Positions 1 through 10,842 of a stretch of 64,000 nt of DNA are shown here, one piece after another. Below the pieces are notes generated by a model that was given only the letters and a program-made list of their open reading frames with translations, did no database searches and had not been told where the DNA came from. A program made the translations under genes and the position numbers. Position 1 is the stretch's first letter. Every line of letters begins with the position of its first letter. Source of the stretch: Bos javanicus (Eukaryota; Chordata; Mammalia; Artiodactyla; Bovidae); the NCBI RefSeq assembly GCF_032452875.1, contig NC_083881.1, positions 66,471,689 to 66,535,688 on the forward strand, written 5' to 3'.

Positions 1-84
1 GGTAGATGCTACATGGCTCTATACATTTGTCAGAGCCCATCAAATTATACACTTAAAACTGAAGATTTTTTCTTTCTTTTAAAA

Positions 85-220
85 AAATATTTATTTTTGG
101 CTTCATCAGGTGTTAGTTGTCCCATGGCATACGGGATCTTAGTTCCCTGACCAGGGATCGAACCTGTGTCCCCTGCATGGCAAGGCAGATTCGTAACCAC
201 TGGACCACCAGGGAGGATCC
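85..220 (-). repeat. CHR-type tRNA-derived SINE
   Basis: Read on the minus strand it has the tRNA-like head (ccaccagggag complement) and B-box (ggttcgatccctgg-like), then the downstream 'gggaactaagatccc' module typical of ruminant CHR SINEs. Confidence 0.85.
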
Positions 221-879
221 CAAAGTGGAGAATTTTATTGTTTAAGTTCAACTTCAAAACAGCTATTTAAAAAAAAAAAAATCTAAAGAAATAGGGGAAA
301 GGATACTGTATACAAGTCAACATAAAACCAGTATGGCAGTATTAATATCTAACAAGATAGACCTTTTTAAACAATTCAATGGCAGTGAAACAAGAAAAAA
401 TAAGTCAGGACATGTAGCCCACATTAATCGTTGTGTCTCAGTGTGGCATTTATAACTGCTAGCATTTGAAGAACAGAAGCCAGAGCCAATTCTCACCAGA
501 AAATGGAATGATGTTTGAGAAACAGTTCTTTTCATAGATGGGCATATGAGAAGAATTGTTGTACTGAGAAATAGAGGTTAATTCAATCAGAACAGATTCC
601 ATGAAGCATTTGGGGGCATGGAAAGAATATTAAAAAAAAAAAATACAACAGTTTTGACTTTTGTTCTAGCAATTTTTCTCCTCTCCATGAGACAATGAGT
701 CTTTTCATTTAGCTTTACCAAGAGGGTGGAGGAGAGAGAGAGGAGATTGTTCTGACGGTCTTAGCTATAACTTCTTCTAAGCATCACTGTTCCAAGTCAA
801 TTGACAGGCGCCTAGGATCTCACGGGAGCCAACACTACATGCCAGGGGCCTTGGGAGGAGAGGCCTGGCTCTGTCTCAA
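221..879. other. No gene or clear repeat seen
   Basis: AT-rich sequence with short A runs, expected to be intron 1 of MATN2. No splice-framed coding signal was recognised. Confidence 0.5.
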
Positions 880-965
880 CACGCCTTGTGACCTCAGTTA
901 GGTGATTTAACTTTCTGGGCTTTAACTAGTCAGCTATAAAATGAGAGGCGTGACCTGGAAGCCAT
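880..965 (+). repeat. MIR SINE fragment
   Basis: Contains the degraded MIR core: 'tgtgacctcagttaggtgattta' type sequence followed by 'ataaaatgagag'. Confidence 0.55.
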
Positions 966-1084
966 GTTTCCCAGCCTAAACCAGATCACAGGCCGAGATG
1001 ACGCTGCTCTCCTGAGGAAGCCTGGGCCTGACACCCTCCCAGGCTGTAAACCCTGCCCCTGGATGAGAAAGGGGCTAAGGCTCT

Positions 1085-1290
1085 AGTATTTTCCAAGCGC
1101 CTACTACGGGCCAGGCAGTGAGCAGGCCACTTTGTGTAATATTATCTCATCTGGTCCCACAACCGTTCTGTGAGGTGGACTAGTTCCCAATTCCTTGGGT
1201 GGGACACCAAGAGCTACAGATGGAAAGATGTTCCCCCAGTGCCTCAGAGCTAGTTAAGTGACAAAGCCCAGATTCTACCCCTGCCATCTC
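1085..1290 (-). repeat. MIR SINE
   Basis: Shows 'gcctactacgggccaggcag', then 'attatctcat' and the 'agctagttaagtgac' segment in MIR order on the reverse strand. Confidence 0.75.
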
Positions 1291-1829
1291 TTAGGCAGCC
1301 AGCCTACTTGCTAAAAAAAGAGATTTTGAGTCCCCTCCTCTGTGCCGAAAGTTCTTAGACATCAGATACAATAGTTTTGTCCCTCGCAAGCCGCTGCTCC
1401 ATTGGCACACCTCGGGTCCACACTAACCGCTGTGTCCACCGGAAATCTGTCACACAGGATGGCCCCAAAGGCCTTCCTGCCAGCCCCCACCTTAGACCAG
1501 AACCCCCAGCTCCCGCAAGGCCGGCAAGTGGAGCCCAGCTTCTGCTGGGAAGGACTCAAGGTCATGGTGCTCAGGACGCTCTCAGTACCCGACGCTGAGA
1601 TGTTGACCTGATGTTGACTGTGATTTTCACCCCATGGTCTAGGCCTGCTTGCCAGCCTGGCCTTTCCAGGCACAGACTCGAGTCCTTTCATGGAAGGGTA
1701 AGTCCACGGTCAAGGGTGACAGGAGATTTGGCCTCAGCTCCAGTGTCTTCCTCGAGCCTCTGTCACATCCACGGATGGACGCTTTCTCGCGTCTGCCAGC
1801 TCCCCACTCCAGACCTCCCAGCAGGTCCT

Positions 1830-2560
1830 GCCACTGCAGCAATGCTCGAGGTTCTCAATTTCTCACCCAGACTCCTCCAGAAGCTTTGGAACTGCTCTTA
1901 CCGCCTGGGGTCCTGCCCCTTCCCTGCTCAGCTTCCAACTGCAGCCTGCTTACCGTCGTCCATGCTTAAGGCCCACCGGCCACCCTCCAACCCCACACGC
2001 ACCCCAGCCCCTTGACCGCTGCCAGAGGAACTCAGATTCTTGTGCTAGCTGGGTGCCTTCACTCATGCTCGTCCCTTGGCCCAGTCTACATTCATCAGAA
2101 CTGCCTTGGAGGACCTCCCTGGCAGCCCAGTGTTTAGGGCTCCATGCTTTCCCCTGCCGGGGGCCTGGGTTCAGTCCCTGGTAGGGGAACTAAGATCCCA
2201 CAAGCTATGCGGCGCAGCTAAAAAAAAAAAAAAAAACGCAACAAAACCGCATTCATTCCTCAAGTTTCAGCTCAGATGTTCAGCCACTCTCCAGAATGTT
2301 CTCTGATTTTCCCAGTGAGGATTGATGTTCCTACACCCTCTTAGCAGTGAGTTGGCTGTCCGCTCTGGCCCTGGGTTTCTTTTTCTTGCTTCCGTATCTG
2401 CCTCCCTGACTAGACTCTGAGCGGTTCCATGAAACCACACCTTGTCATCTCTGTATCGCCGGTGCTGAATTTTGTAAATGAACTCTTAGAAAATAGGTAA
2501 ATGCTGAATAAACACATTTACTGATGAGCAAAAGATCAATAAATGTTGAATCAAATTGGC
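1830..2560 (+). repeat. L2 LINE 3' end, interrupted by a CHR SINE
   Basis: Contains L2-type motifs ('cctcaagtttcagctcagatgt', 'gactagactctgagc', 'ctctgtatcgcc', 'gaataaa' end). The CHR SINE at 2107-2237 splits it, so the SINE is the younger element. Confidence 0.6.
2107..2237 (+). repeat. CHR-type SINE with poly(A) tail
   Basis: Starts 'gacctccctggcagcccagtg', has a B-box-like 'gggttcagtccctgg' and 'gaactaagatcccacaagc', and ends in a 17-A run. It is inserted into the older L2. Confidence 0.85.
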
Positions 2561-4370
2561 CCTAGTTCTGCACCCAACATCTTGACAAGGCCAAGCAGGT
2601 CTTCATCTATGTACGATGTTTGCCAGGATGGGGGCGACCCCAAAGGCTCTGCCTTGTGATGGGAGGAAACTCTCCCCCAGATTTCTTGTCCGTGTTGAGC
2701 ACATAATTGTTAAATGGTATCGATGAAATATCAAATATCTAGTTGTAATAATTAAAGTATCCATTTCATCATACATGCATATTCAAAACATTTCAAATTG
2801 CAAAATACAGATTCGTTTAGCAATAATGCTGTATTCATTAAAAATGTTTCATAGAAAAAGTGTTTTTCATAAAACAGTGGTTTTTTCTCACTTCATAAAA
2901 CAGTTTTCAAATGCTTGCCTTTCCGACATCAGTATTTCATCAAACTAAAGATGTTTTTTGAGTCTTCTGCCACCCTCACTTCTGTTTAAGTTGTGTGAGA
3001 TACAGTACTTTCTGAATCCATATGTGATGTTGTCACTGGAAAGTTTATCTCAGGCCACCAGTCCCCACTTACGTAACATGAGGACAGTTGGGTTTTTTCA
3101 TGTCCTGGAAACATAAATTCACCGTCTCTGCAACTTACTCATTGCGTTGCTCTTAAGGTATTGTATCCAGTGTCATCCAACACTTATAATTGTGAAATTG
3201 TGTCCAGAAGAATAATGACTAAATTTGAATTGATTTTTCTTTTACTGTTTTGGTCAGTTGACTTCTACGTGCATTATCCAAAATTAGTACATTGATTGAG
3301 GACAATTCAAGCCAACGTTCCATCCCAAATATGTTCAATGTATTTGACAGAGCTCCCCCTACTTTGAGAGCTCTGCAAGGACTCAAATATAGAGCAAATT
3401 CCTCGTTTCAAAGGAAGCATTTTCTGGGGGAAAATATCCTCACCTCATATTTTGGTATACAGGGCATTCCTACCATATCTTTTCTCCCTTCCAGACAAGC
3501 AAGCACCACATTCTACCATGTGATGTCTCTCATGCCTTCTCCCCTTTCCATCCATACCAAGGTCACAGCCCTAGACCTGGCCCTTATTCTCACTGGAGAG
3601 ACTACAAAGGTCTTGCCAGACATTGCTAGTTGTCTTCCAATATTTCCCCTCCTTCTTTAGTAACAGAATCTCCCTTATTCACTTGACATGTGTGGGAATT
3701 AAGACCAAATGCTCAGCCTTCCCTTCTTCCCTACATGGGTCGGGGGGACAGAAGTCAACGTTGTGTGTACAACTTCTGAGAAGTGTCCTTACAGGAGAGG
3801 AGCTGAGGGCCGATTGTGGAGTGCTACAAATGTTCTGTGGATTACTCAGTGCTGACTCATTAATGAAATTAATGATTACTCAATTAATGAAAAATAATCC
3901 AGCTACGTCCCTGATTAGTGCACTTTCTTATATGCGTGCTTCAGTAAAATGTTTACTTAAAAAACAGGTAATGCTAAGTTAGAATAGCAGTTACCTTTGG
4001 AGGAGGTGATAATTAATCGGGGGTACAAGGGGGGGCTTCTGGGGTACCGATCTGAGAAGTGGTCACATGAGAGTGTTCATTTTCAAAAGACCCACTGAAC
4101 TGCTCCCTTATGGTTTTTTGGCATCGTTTTCTATGTGCTTTTGATTCTAAGTTTACTTGACAAATGTGTGCAGTACTACTCCTGCCCCCCTTGCTCCCAG
4201 ATCACTCCATGGACATTCAGGGAGAGATGTGAGCTGCAGCAGAGATTTTGGAGGAAGTTTAATGGGTGTTCTCTCTTGAATGGGCTACTGTGCACACACT
4301 GGGAGGGATGTTAATAAGAATAAAGCTGTACTGGTGGTCCTGACCTGGAACTCCTTCTTAAGCCCTGGGA
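2561..4370. other. No gene seen
   Basis: Moderately AT-rich sequence with no recognised repeat consensus, splice-framed exon or promoter signal. The open frames here have no family features. Confidence 0.5.
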
Positions 4371-5405
4371 TGTGCAAAATAATGTCCCTCCAAAGATGTC
4401 CATGTCCTAATCCCCAGAATTTGTGGATATGTTACATTACACAGCAAAGGGGAATTACGGTTCCTAATCAGCTGACTTTAAAAATGGGGAGCTACTGTAT
4501 ATCAACTATATCTCAATTTTAAAAATAGAAGAAAAAAAAAAAAAAAACAGGGCGAGTATCCTGAATTATCCAGGTGAGCACAATGCAGTCGTCAAGGTCC
4601 TCAAAAACCTAAGAGGGAAGCAGCATGAGGAGTACTCAGCCTGACACTGCTGGCTTTGCAGATGGCAAGAGGCAGTAAGCCAAGCAAAGAGGAGGGAGTC
4701 TAGAAGCTGGAAAAAGCAAGGAAATGCATTCTTCCCTAAAGCCTCCCGAAGGAACGATAACACCCAGTAAGAACTATTTCAGACTCGTGACTTCCAGAAA
4801 CAGAGGATGAGACTTTTTAAAATTGAAATATAGTTAGTTTACCATGTTGTGTTAGTTTCAAGTGCATAGCAGTGATTCAGTTATACATACATGTATATTT
4901 ACACACACATACATACATATGTATACATATTCTCTTTCAGATTTTTCCATTATATGTTCTTATGAAATATTGAGTATTGATCCCTGTGCTATACAGTAGA
5001 TCCTTGGCATTCACCTAGCTTATATTTAGTAGTGTGTGCGTTATTCCTAATTTACCTCTCCCACTCACCCACTATCCCCTTTGGTAACCATAAGTTTATT
5101 TCCTGTCTCTGAATCTATTTCTGTTTTGTATCATTCATATCATGTTTTGAGATTCCACATATAAGTGATGTCATATGATATTTGTCCTCTGTCTGACTTA
5201 CTTCACTTAGTATGATAATCCCTAGGTCCATCCATGATGCTGAAATTGGCATTATTTCATTCTTTTTTATAGCTGAGTAATTCAGCTAGATATACTACAT
5301 CTTCTTTATCCATTCACCTGTCAGTGGACATACAGGTTGCATAAACTTGTTTTATGTCTCTGAGTCTGTGGAAAGTTACTACAGCATCAATGGAAAACTA
5401 ATACA
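4371..5405 (+). repeat. MaLR-like LTR copy 1, interrupted by a reversed L1 fragment
   Basis: The left part (aatgtccctccaaagatgtcc, then cctaatccccagaa) and the right part (ending ggaaaactaataca) match copy 2 at 5800-6297 in order. A short A-rich insert (about 4495-4552) and a reverse-strand L1 piece (about 4803-5340) split it. The family name is uncertain; the layout resembles MST/MLT-type LTRs. Confidence 0.5.
4803..5340 (-). repeat. L1 3'-region fragment
   Basis: Reads as a reversed mammalian L1 3' end: 'ttgatccctgtgctatacagt', 'gattccacatataagtgat' and 'tatccattcacctgtcagt' are the complement of typical L1 sequence. Confidence 0.75.
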
Positions 5406-5794
5406 GACATTGTCTAGGGAATCTCAGAAAGGTGGTGATATTCTCAGAGGAGATCTTGGGGGATGGGGGCATTCTTTCTGTTTCACTGAAATGAAGGAGA
5501 GGAATTAGAAAAATCAGAAGACACTGTTGATGGAGAAAAGGAGACCATTCTGAGGGGCCGGTGTTAAGGTTTGTCACAGAAAGGCAGAAACTGAAAGTAG
5601 TAACTTGAGAATTGTGTTTGAAGAAACCCAGGGCTCGCAAAAGATTTGACCCTTAGCCTTGACCCCTGTGGTCTTGAGCGTCTCATCTTTTAGACAAGTG
5701 AAAACAAACTCACCTAACTGGGAAGGTGCCGGGATAAGCCCTAAACAGAAATGAGATAAAATCCTTTGATCGACATCATTTTCTCTAATAGTAA

Positions 5795-6297
5795 CTGTTT
5801 ATTAGAATAATGCCCCCAAAGATGTCTATGACCTAATCATCCCAGAATCTGTGAATATGTTTTTGCCTTTTGTGGCAAAAGGGATTTTGTAGATGTGATT
5901 AAACCAAGGATATCGAGATGGAGAAAGTAGCCTGGATTATCCAAGTCGGCCCCAAGTAAGCACAAGGGTCTTTATAAGAGAGAGAAGTGGGGATGGAGAG
6001 GAGGGGGAGAGAAGGGGGAAGGAAGGGGAGAACTGGAAGCTGCTATGCTTCGAAGATGGAACAAAAGTCCAGGAGCCAAGAAACACAGGCAGCTTTCAGA
6101 AGCCAGAAAAGGCAAGAGAACAGATTTCCCCCGGAGCCTCCAGAGGGAACACAGCCTTGCCGACACCTTGATGTTAGCCCAGTGAGACCCATTTCAGACT
6201 TCTGACCTGCAGAACTGAAGGACAATAAATCTGTGCTGCTTTAAGCACTAAGTTTGTAGTAATATGTTACAGCAGCAATAAGAAACTGGTACAGTAA
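5795..6297 (+). repeat. MaLR-like LTR copy 2
   Basis: Begins 'ttattagaataatgccccca', contains 'cctggattatccaagt' and a 'tttataagagagag' TATA-like segment, and has 'gacaataaatctgtgctgct' as a poly(A)-signal region near the 3' end. It has the same family and orientation as the copy at 4371-5405. Confidence 0.55.
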
Positions 6298-6439
6298 CCT
6301 AAAATAGCAGTGGGGTATTCCAGTGGGGAGTGAGCCACAGCCCCCAGCGGTAAAGTTTTCTCTGACAAGACTCTTAAAAGAACCTTTGAAAAATGTTAGC
6401 TAGTTCACCTACTCAACCACTGCTTTTCCATGCAGATAG

Positions 6440-6860
6440 TTTGGTATAAATCTTATTTTCAATCAGTTCACTCTGAGCATTATCACATACTACCCACTGG
6501 CAGATTCATTCACAGTTAATTAACTCATTTAACTGTTATGACAACACTATGACACAGATGGCATCATCCCATTTGATGGATGACATAACTGAGGCTCAGA
6601 TAACAATAATCATAGGTAATTAATATTGAGCACTGACTCTGAGCTAGGTATTACACTAAGCATTTTTATCTGCGTTAACTAATTTAATTCTCCCCACAGT
6701 CCTGTTCCCATTTACAGATGAGGAAACTGAGGCAGGAAGTCTTAGTAACTCTTCACAATCCCTGCAAGTAATGAGTGGCAGGTCTGAGACTGGAACCTCA
6801 GTCTCTCAGGCGCCAAGATCAAGGTCACACCCCACAACCTCTCATCCTTGTCTGCGTCAT
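6440..6860 (-). repeat. Two MIR SINEs in tandem
   Basis: 'tggatgacataactgaggctc' (to about 6600) and 'cccatttacagatgaggaaa' with 'ctgaggcaggaag' (about 6601 on) are both reverse-strand MIR cores with the same orientation. Confidence 0.75.
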
Positions 6861-7550
6861 TACCGCCAACAACCAAGACCTCTGGGATGGAGCGCAGACC
6901 TGCCCTTCTCTCTCTCCGAGTCCCCTTCAGGGTCCTGCTGGGTAAGGCAGCAGTGGCTGTCTGCCGAGCCACATGGCAGGTTCAAAGATGACCTCATGGC
7001 TGGAGCTCCAAGTGGCAACCGGTCCTTTGGAAGGGCCTCCCTGGCCCTGTTTACTAGCAACAGCGAAGATAGCCTCCACTCTCTCATTGGCACTTCCGCA
7101 CCCTCTTTTTCTGACCCTTCTGACTTATTCCCACGTGTTACAAACAGAGGAGTCCTCCAGAGTTTCCCTAAAAACAGGGAGTCCTAGGAAAGGACTCTCT
7201 CAAATGCACATGCTAAAAACCTAAAAACCAGAGGCCGCTAGTCCCGTCCCAGCGAAAGCATCAGAGACTCCTGTGCCCTCGGCTGCTCTCAAACAGCGGC
7301 TCAGCCCTGAGCCCCAGCGTGTCCCCCTCACTGCCCACCCAGCCTCACGCCCAGCGCCCCTGCAGGCCAGTGTTGACCCTCCTGGTGCTCCCTCACCACC
7401 TGTCTCTGCCCCTCCTTCATTCCCGCCCCTCCTCACTCCTTGCCTTCTCTTAGGCCCCCACCAGAGCTGATTCTAGGAAAAATGGGGTATTTCTTTCTAG
7501 AACCTTCAATGATCCTCTTCTTCCTTCTCTATCTTTCAAGAAGCAATCTT

Positions 7551-7880
7551 CGGGGTTTCCCTGGTGGCTCAGTGGTAATGAATCTGCCTGCCGATGCAGG
7601 CAGCACAGGCACGGGTTCGATCCCTGATCTGGGAAGATCCCACATGTCATGGAGCAAGGAAGCCCATGGGCCACAACTACTGAGCCTGAGCCCCAGAGCC
7701 AGGGAGCTGCAGCTACTGAAGCCTGAATGCCTAGAGTCCACGCTCCACAACAAGAGAAGCCAACAGTGAGAAGTTCGTGCACCACAGCTAGAGTAGGCCC
7801 TGCTCTCCCCAACTAGAAAAAAGCCCTTGCAGCAACAAAGACCCAGCACAGCCCCAAATAAATAAATTTAAAAAAGAAGA
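7551..7880 (+). repeat. Full-length CHR-2-type SINE
   Basis: The head is 'gtttccctggtggctcagtgg', with a B box 'gggttcgatccctgatctgg' and the CHR-specific tail region ending in AAATAAATAAAT. It is flanked by perfect 12-bp target-site duplications, agaagcaatctt, at 7539-7550 and 7881-7892. Confidence 0.92.
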
Positions 7881-8479
7881 AGAAGCAATCTTTGGTTCCC
7901 TCTTCTTTAAGTCTTCAGCCTCATTACCTCTTGTTGAACAGAGATATGTGGTGACGGTGGAGCTCAGAGCATGGCAGCCATCTGAGGGGATCTCCGAGGT
8001 GGGCTCTGCACCTCTGGTCAGTGAGCTCCAGCCTCAGTGCCTCCAGGGGCACTGGACTCTAGAGCCAGGGACCCTGGATTCTTAGAGAAGAGCGGCCTGC
8101 CTGAATTCTATTGACAGCAAAAAAAAAAAAAAGGCGGGGGCAGATGGGGAAACAGAGGTGAAGAACCACAGATATCTATCTGCAGTCTCAACAGGGAATT
8201 CCAAGGGATTGAGCTTCCGGGTTTGAAAGGAAACTTTCCAGACCATAAACCCATCTTGGAACAGCAATATGATTTTCTGAGGCTGTCCAGTTGGAAGCAG
8301 GCAGGGAGAACTGTGCAGGCGTGCTCCTGAGTACAAAATTGCAGTTAAATACATGCGGATCATCTGCCAGCCTCAGGTATCCACTCAGAGCCTAGCTTCC
8401 TCAGTTGGAGAGGAGGTGACTGTGTTCCTAGAAAAAAATTCCTTGCTCTTCTGGAGAGTCAGGTCATGGAACTAGTCTT

Positions 8480-8690
8480 AAGATGCCTGGAACGGTTGTA
8501 AGCACTTGAATTTAATCCTCACTGCCCTGTAGGTATGATCATCCCATTAGACAGATGAAGAAAGTGAGGCACAGAGTAGTTGGGTAACTCCAAGGTTACC
8601 AACGTGTAAGCTCCGCTCACAGCCAGGGTCTGAACCTCAGCAGGCCAACCCAGAGTCTCTGGTCTTGACCATGCCCCCCACCCCCACCCC
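8480..8690 (-). repeat. MIR SINE
   Basis: 'cattagacagatgaagaaag', then 'tgaggcacagag' and 'gggtctgaacctc' occur in reverse MIR order. A C-run tract (8674-8692) adjoins it. Confidence 0.75.
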
Positions 8691-9579
8691 CCTGCAGCCT
8701 TTTGCTGGTCTCTTGGCTGCCCCGCTGCTGGAAGCCAATTAAATGCACTTGGTGCAGACACGGCCCAGCTCCCTGATTTATGACGATCTGGAACTCGGTC
8801 ATTTCGGGTTTGCTCAGGGCCAGGAGTGTATTCCCGAGGAGCTATCTTCCTGTGAGTCCAGTCCCGGAGACCTTAACGAGAGGGGTGGGGGTGTTCCCTC
8901 ATTTTTTCTCTCCCCTCTCCATACTATCCTGGGGGTTTCTAGCAATGACCACAAATGCCCTCACCTTTCTTTCCTTTCTCCACCACGTAAGGAAGCTGGA
9001 GCTTTAGCTCCATAGAAAACCAAGAACAAAATGCTGATGACACAGGCATGAAAAGACCAAGCCCGCCGAGGTGGGGAGTCGGAATCGATCCGCTCGCCAG
9101 CCGAACGGGAATCGCCGCAGATCCGCGCTCCTTAAGTCTGCCTTTTCCGGGGTTCGGCGGAGCCCGGGTCCGGGCGTCCCGGCGGCGAGGCACAGCGCCC
9201 CCACGGGACCCCACGGGGTGGCTACCGCGCTGTGCGCCCGGCGGCGCGGGGAGCGCGCGCGGAGCTCGCCCGGCCGCGGCGGCCCGACTGCCCCCAGCCT
9301 GGGGTCCCGCAGTGCCGCCGTCGCTCTCGGGCTCTGCCTGCCCGGAGGGGTCGGGAGCCACGAGCCTGGGGCTAGAGGTGGTGGTCTGGGGGCGCCTGGC
9401 GGCGGGGGCCGCGCGGAGCGGCGGAGGCCGGGGCGCCAGCCTGGGGGCAGCGCCCGCGTGCGTGGGTGCCTAAGCCCTGCCTATCTGTCCGTCTGTCGGT
9501 CGGTAGGGGTCGGTCGGTCGTCCGCGCCTCGGGGCCGCGGGGCGAGGCAGGGGCCCCGGGGAGAGCGCGCCCGGCTCAC

Positions 9580-9830
9580 CTGCAGCCGCCGCTGCCGCCG
9601 CCGCCGGCGCCTAGGAAGCGAGACAGGGGCGCAGCCGCCCGGGTCTTCCTCGCTGGCCTCGTCGCCGCTCCTAGAGCCACGGCTCTCCTCGGGGAGACCG
9701 CTCGTGGGAGCCGGGGAAGAAGCCCGAGGCGCTGCCGCTGTCTCCTCCTTGGCCGCTTCCTCCAAGTCCCATCCCAGAGCGCTCCCTTCGCTCGCTGGCT
9801 GCCGGGACGGCTCGGGGCCAGCGCGGGCGG
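9580..9830 (-). other. MATN2: Candidate untranslated first exon of MATN2 (start approximate)
   Basis: Within the CpG island the minus strand has a strong splice donor, CTGCAG followed by gtgagc, with the exon ending at 9580. Upstream on the minus strand is GC-rich sequence with GC-box-like elements (around 9815-9840) that could hold the start site. No MATN2 signal peptide or von Willebrand A domain sequence is visible at 1-9579, which fits a non-coding first exon with coding exons further left. The start coordinate is a guess. Confidence 0.4.
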
Positions 9831-10082
9831 GCGGGGGAGGCGGCGCCGCCGAGGGTGGGGAGAGGGCCGGCGGGAGGAGGGGTGTCCTCTTTGGGGACGG
9901 GGCGGGCGCGGAGAGGGAGCGGCGCGAGGACCGCCCCACTCCGAAGGCAGCCCCGGGAACCGGGCGCCCTGGCCGCGCGTCCTGCCTGCTGCCACCTCGC
10001 TCTGCGCGAGCCCAGGGGAGGATCTGACTCCCGGGGTCGGGAGCCGCGGGCTCGGGAACAACTAGGAGCTTTGGGGGCTTGG

Positions 10083-10117
10083 CGGGGGGTGGGGGTGGGG
10101 GGCGTGGGGGCTGGGGC
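10083..10117 (+). promoter_or_regulatory. G-quadruplex-type tract at the CpG island edge
   Basis: Consecutive runs of six, five, six, five and four G residues are separated by one to three bases. The tract sits just upstream (minus orientation) of the proposed MATN2 first exon. Such tracts are common at promoters. Confidence 0.6.
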
Positions 10118-10567
10118 GGTGCGATGGAGAGCATCTCCTGGAGGAAGGCAGGCGTGATAGGGTCCCGTGTCCTGAACCGAGGGGCATGATCGGTCGTTCG
10201 TCGACGACGATGAAGTAGAAAGTGGCGAGAATTGGGGTAATTGGTGACAAGTGCCAGGAGCTGTCTTGGCAGTGCCCAGAGCACCGCTGCCAGTTCCTAT
10301 TAAAAGAGCGTCCACTGGCAGGGACCAGGCCCCCGGGTTGGGGGGGGGGGGGGAGTCAGGATGCCAGGAGGGAAGGGAAACAGGTTCCCACCCTGAAGGA
10401 GCAGAGAAGGTCTGGTCTAGGCCAGACTTTTGAAATTATAGGCAAAGATGTTTGCAGTTTGGTAAAGTGAGGGGAACAGGACCTTAGAGGTCCCCCGGGG
10501 GATTTTGGAGGGATGCAGGAGACAGGGCTGGTCAGTGGCAGGGAAAGGGCCTGGCACCGCCAGTCTG

Positions 10568-10607
10568 CCAGCTCTCCCTGCTTCTGGCCAGCTCTCCCTG
10601 CTTCTGG
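10568..10607. repeat. Direct tandem repeat, 20 bp x 2
   Basis: The unit ccagctctccctgcttctgg is present twice without a gap and with no mismatch. Confidence 0.85.
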
Positions 10608-10629
10608 CCAGCTGGGGTGAGTGGGGGTC

Positions 10630-10842
10630 TATACAACAAGCTAGTGTGTTAGTTGTCCCGACTCTTTGCGACCCCGTGGACTGGAGCCTGTCAGGCTCCT
10701 CTGTCCATGGAATTCTCCAGGCAAGCATACTGGAGTGGGTTGCCATTTCCTTCTCCAGGGGATCTTCCCAACCCAGGGATCGAACCTGGGTCTCCCGACT
10801 TGCAGGCAGTCTTTACTGTCTGAGCCACCAGGGAAGCCAACA
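10630..10842 (-). repeat. Bov-tA SINE
   Basis: The reverse strand carries the tRNA-like head (ggcttccctggtggctcag-like) joined to the Bov-A body ('ttgccatttccttctccagg' on the plus strand). Confidence 0.9.

Larger units (their letters stand above)
9040..10215. promoter_or_regulatory. CpG island, probable MATN2 promoter
   Basis: A block dense in CG dinucleotides with GC-box-like runs, a CCG repeat at 9586-9607 and GGTC repeats near 9495-9520. It stands out sharply from the AT-rich flanks. It lies ~16 kb downstream of the LAPTM4B 3' end. In human 8q22 the next gene there is MATN2 (matrilin-2, a secreted extracellular-matrix adaptor protein) in the same orientation, with an untranslated first exon. 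Assignment to MATN2 is therefore by synteny, not by coding sequence. The long open frames on both strands here are Pro/Arg/Gly-rich compositional artefacts. Confidence 0.75.

Noticed and set aside
1..9579. MATN2 coding exons (signal peptide or von Willebrand A domain)
   Set aside because: No minus-strand segment resembles the matrilin N-terminus or A-domain motif; the region looks intronic.
9071..10284. Long open frames on both strands in the CpG island (318 codons on plus, 267 on minus)
   Set aside because: Low-complexity Pro/Arg/Gly/Ala composition from CpG-rich DNA, overlapping in several frames on both strands, with no domain. GC-rich DNA has few stop codons.
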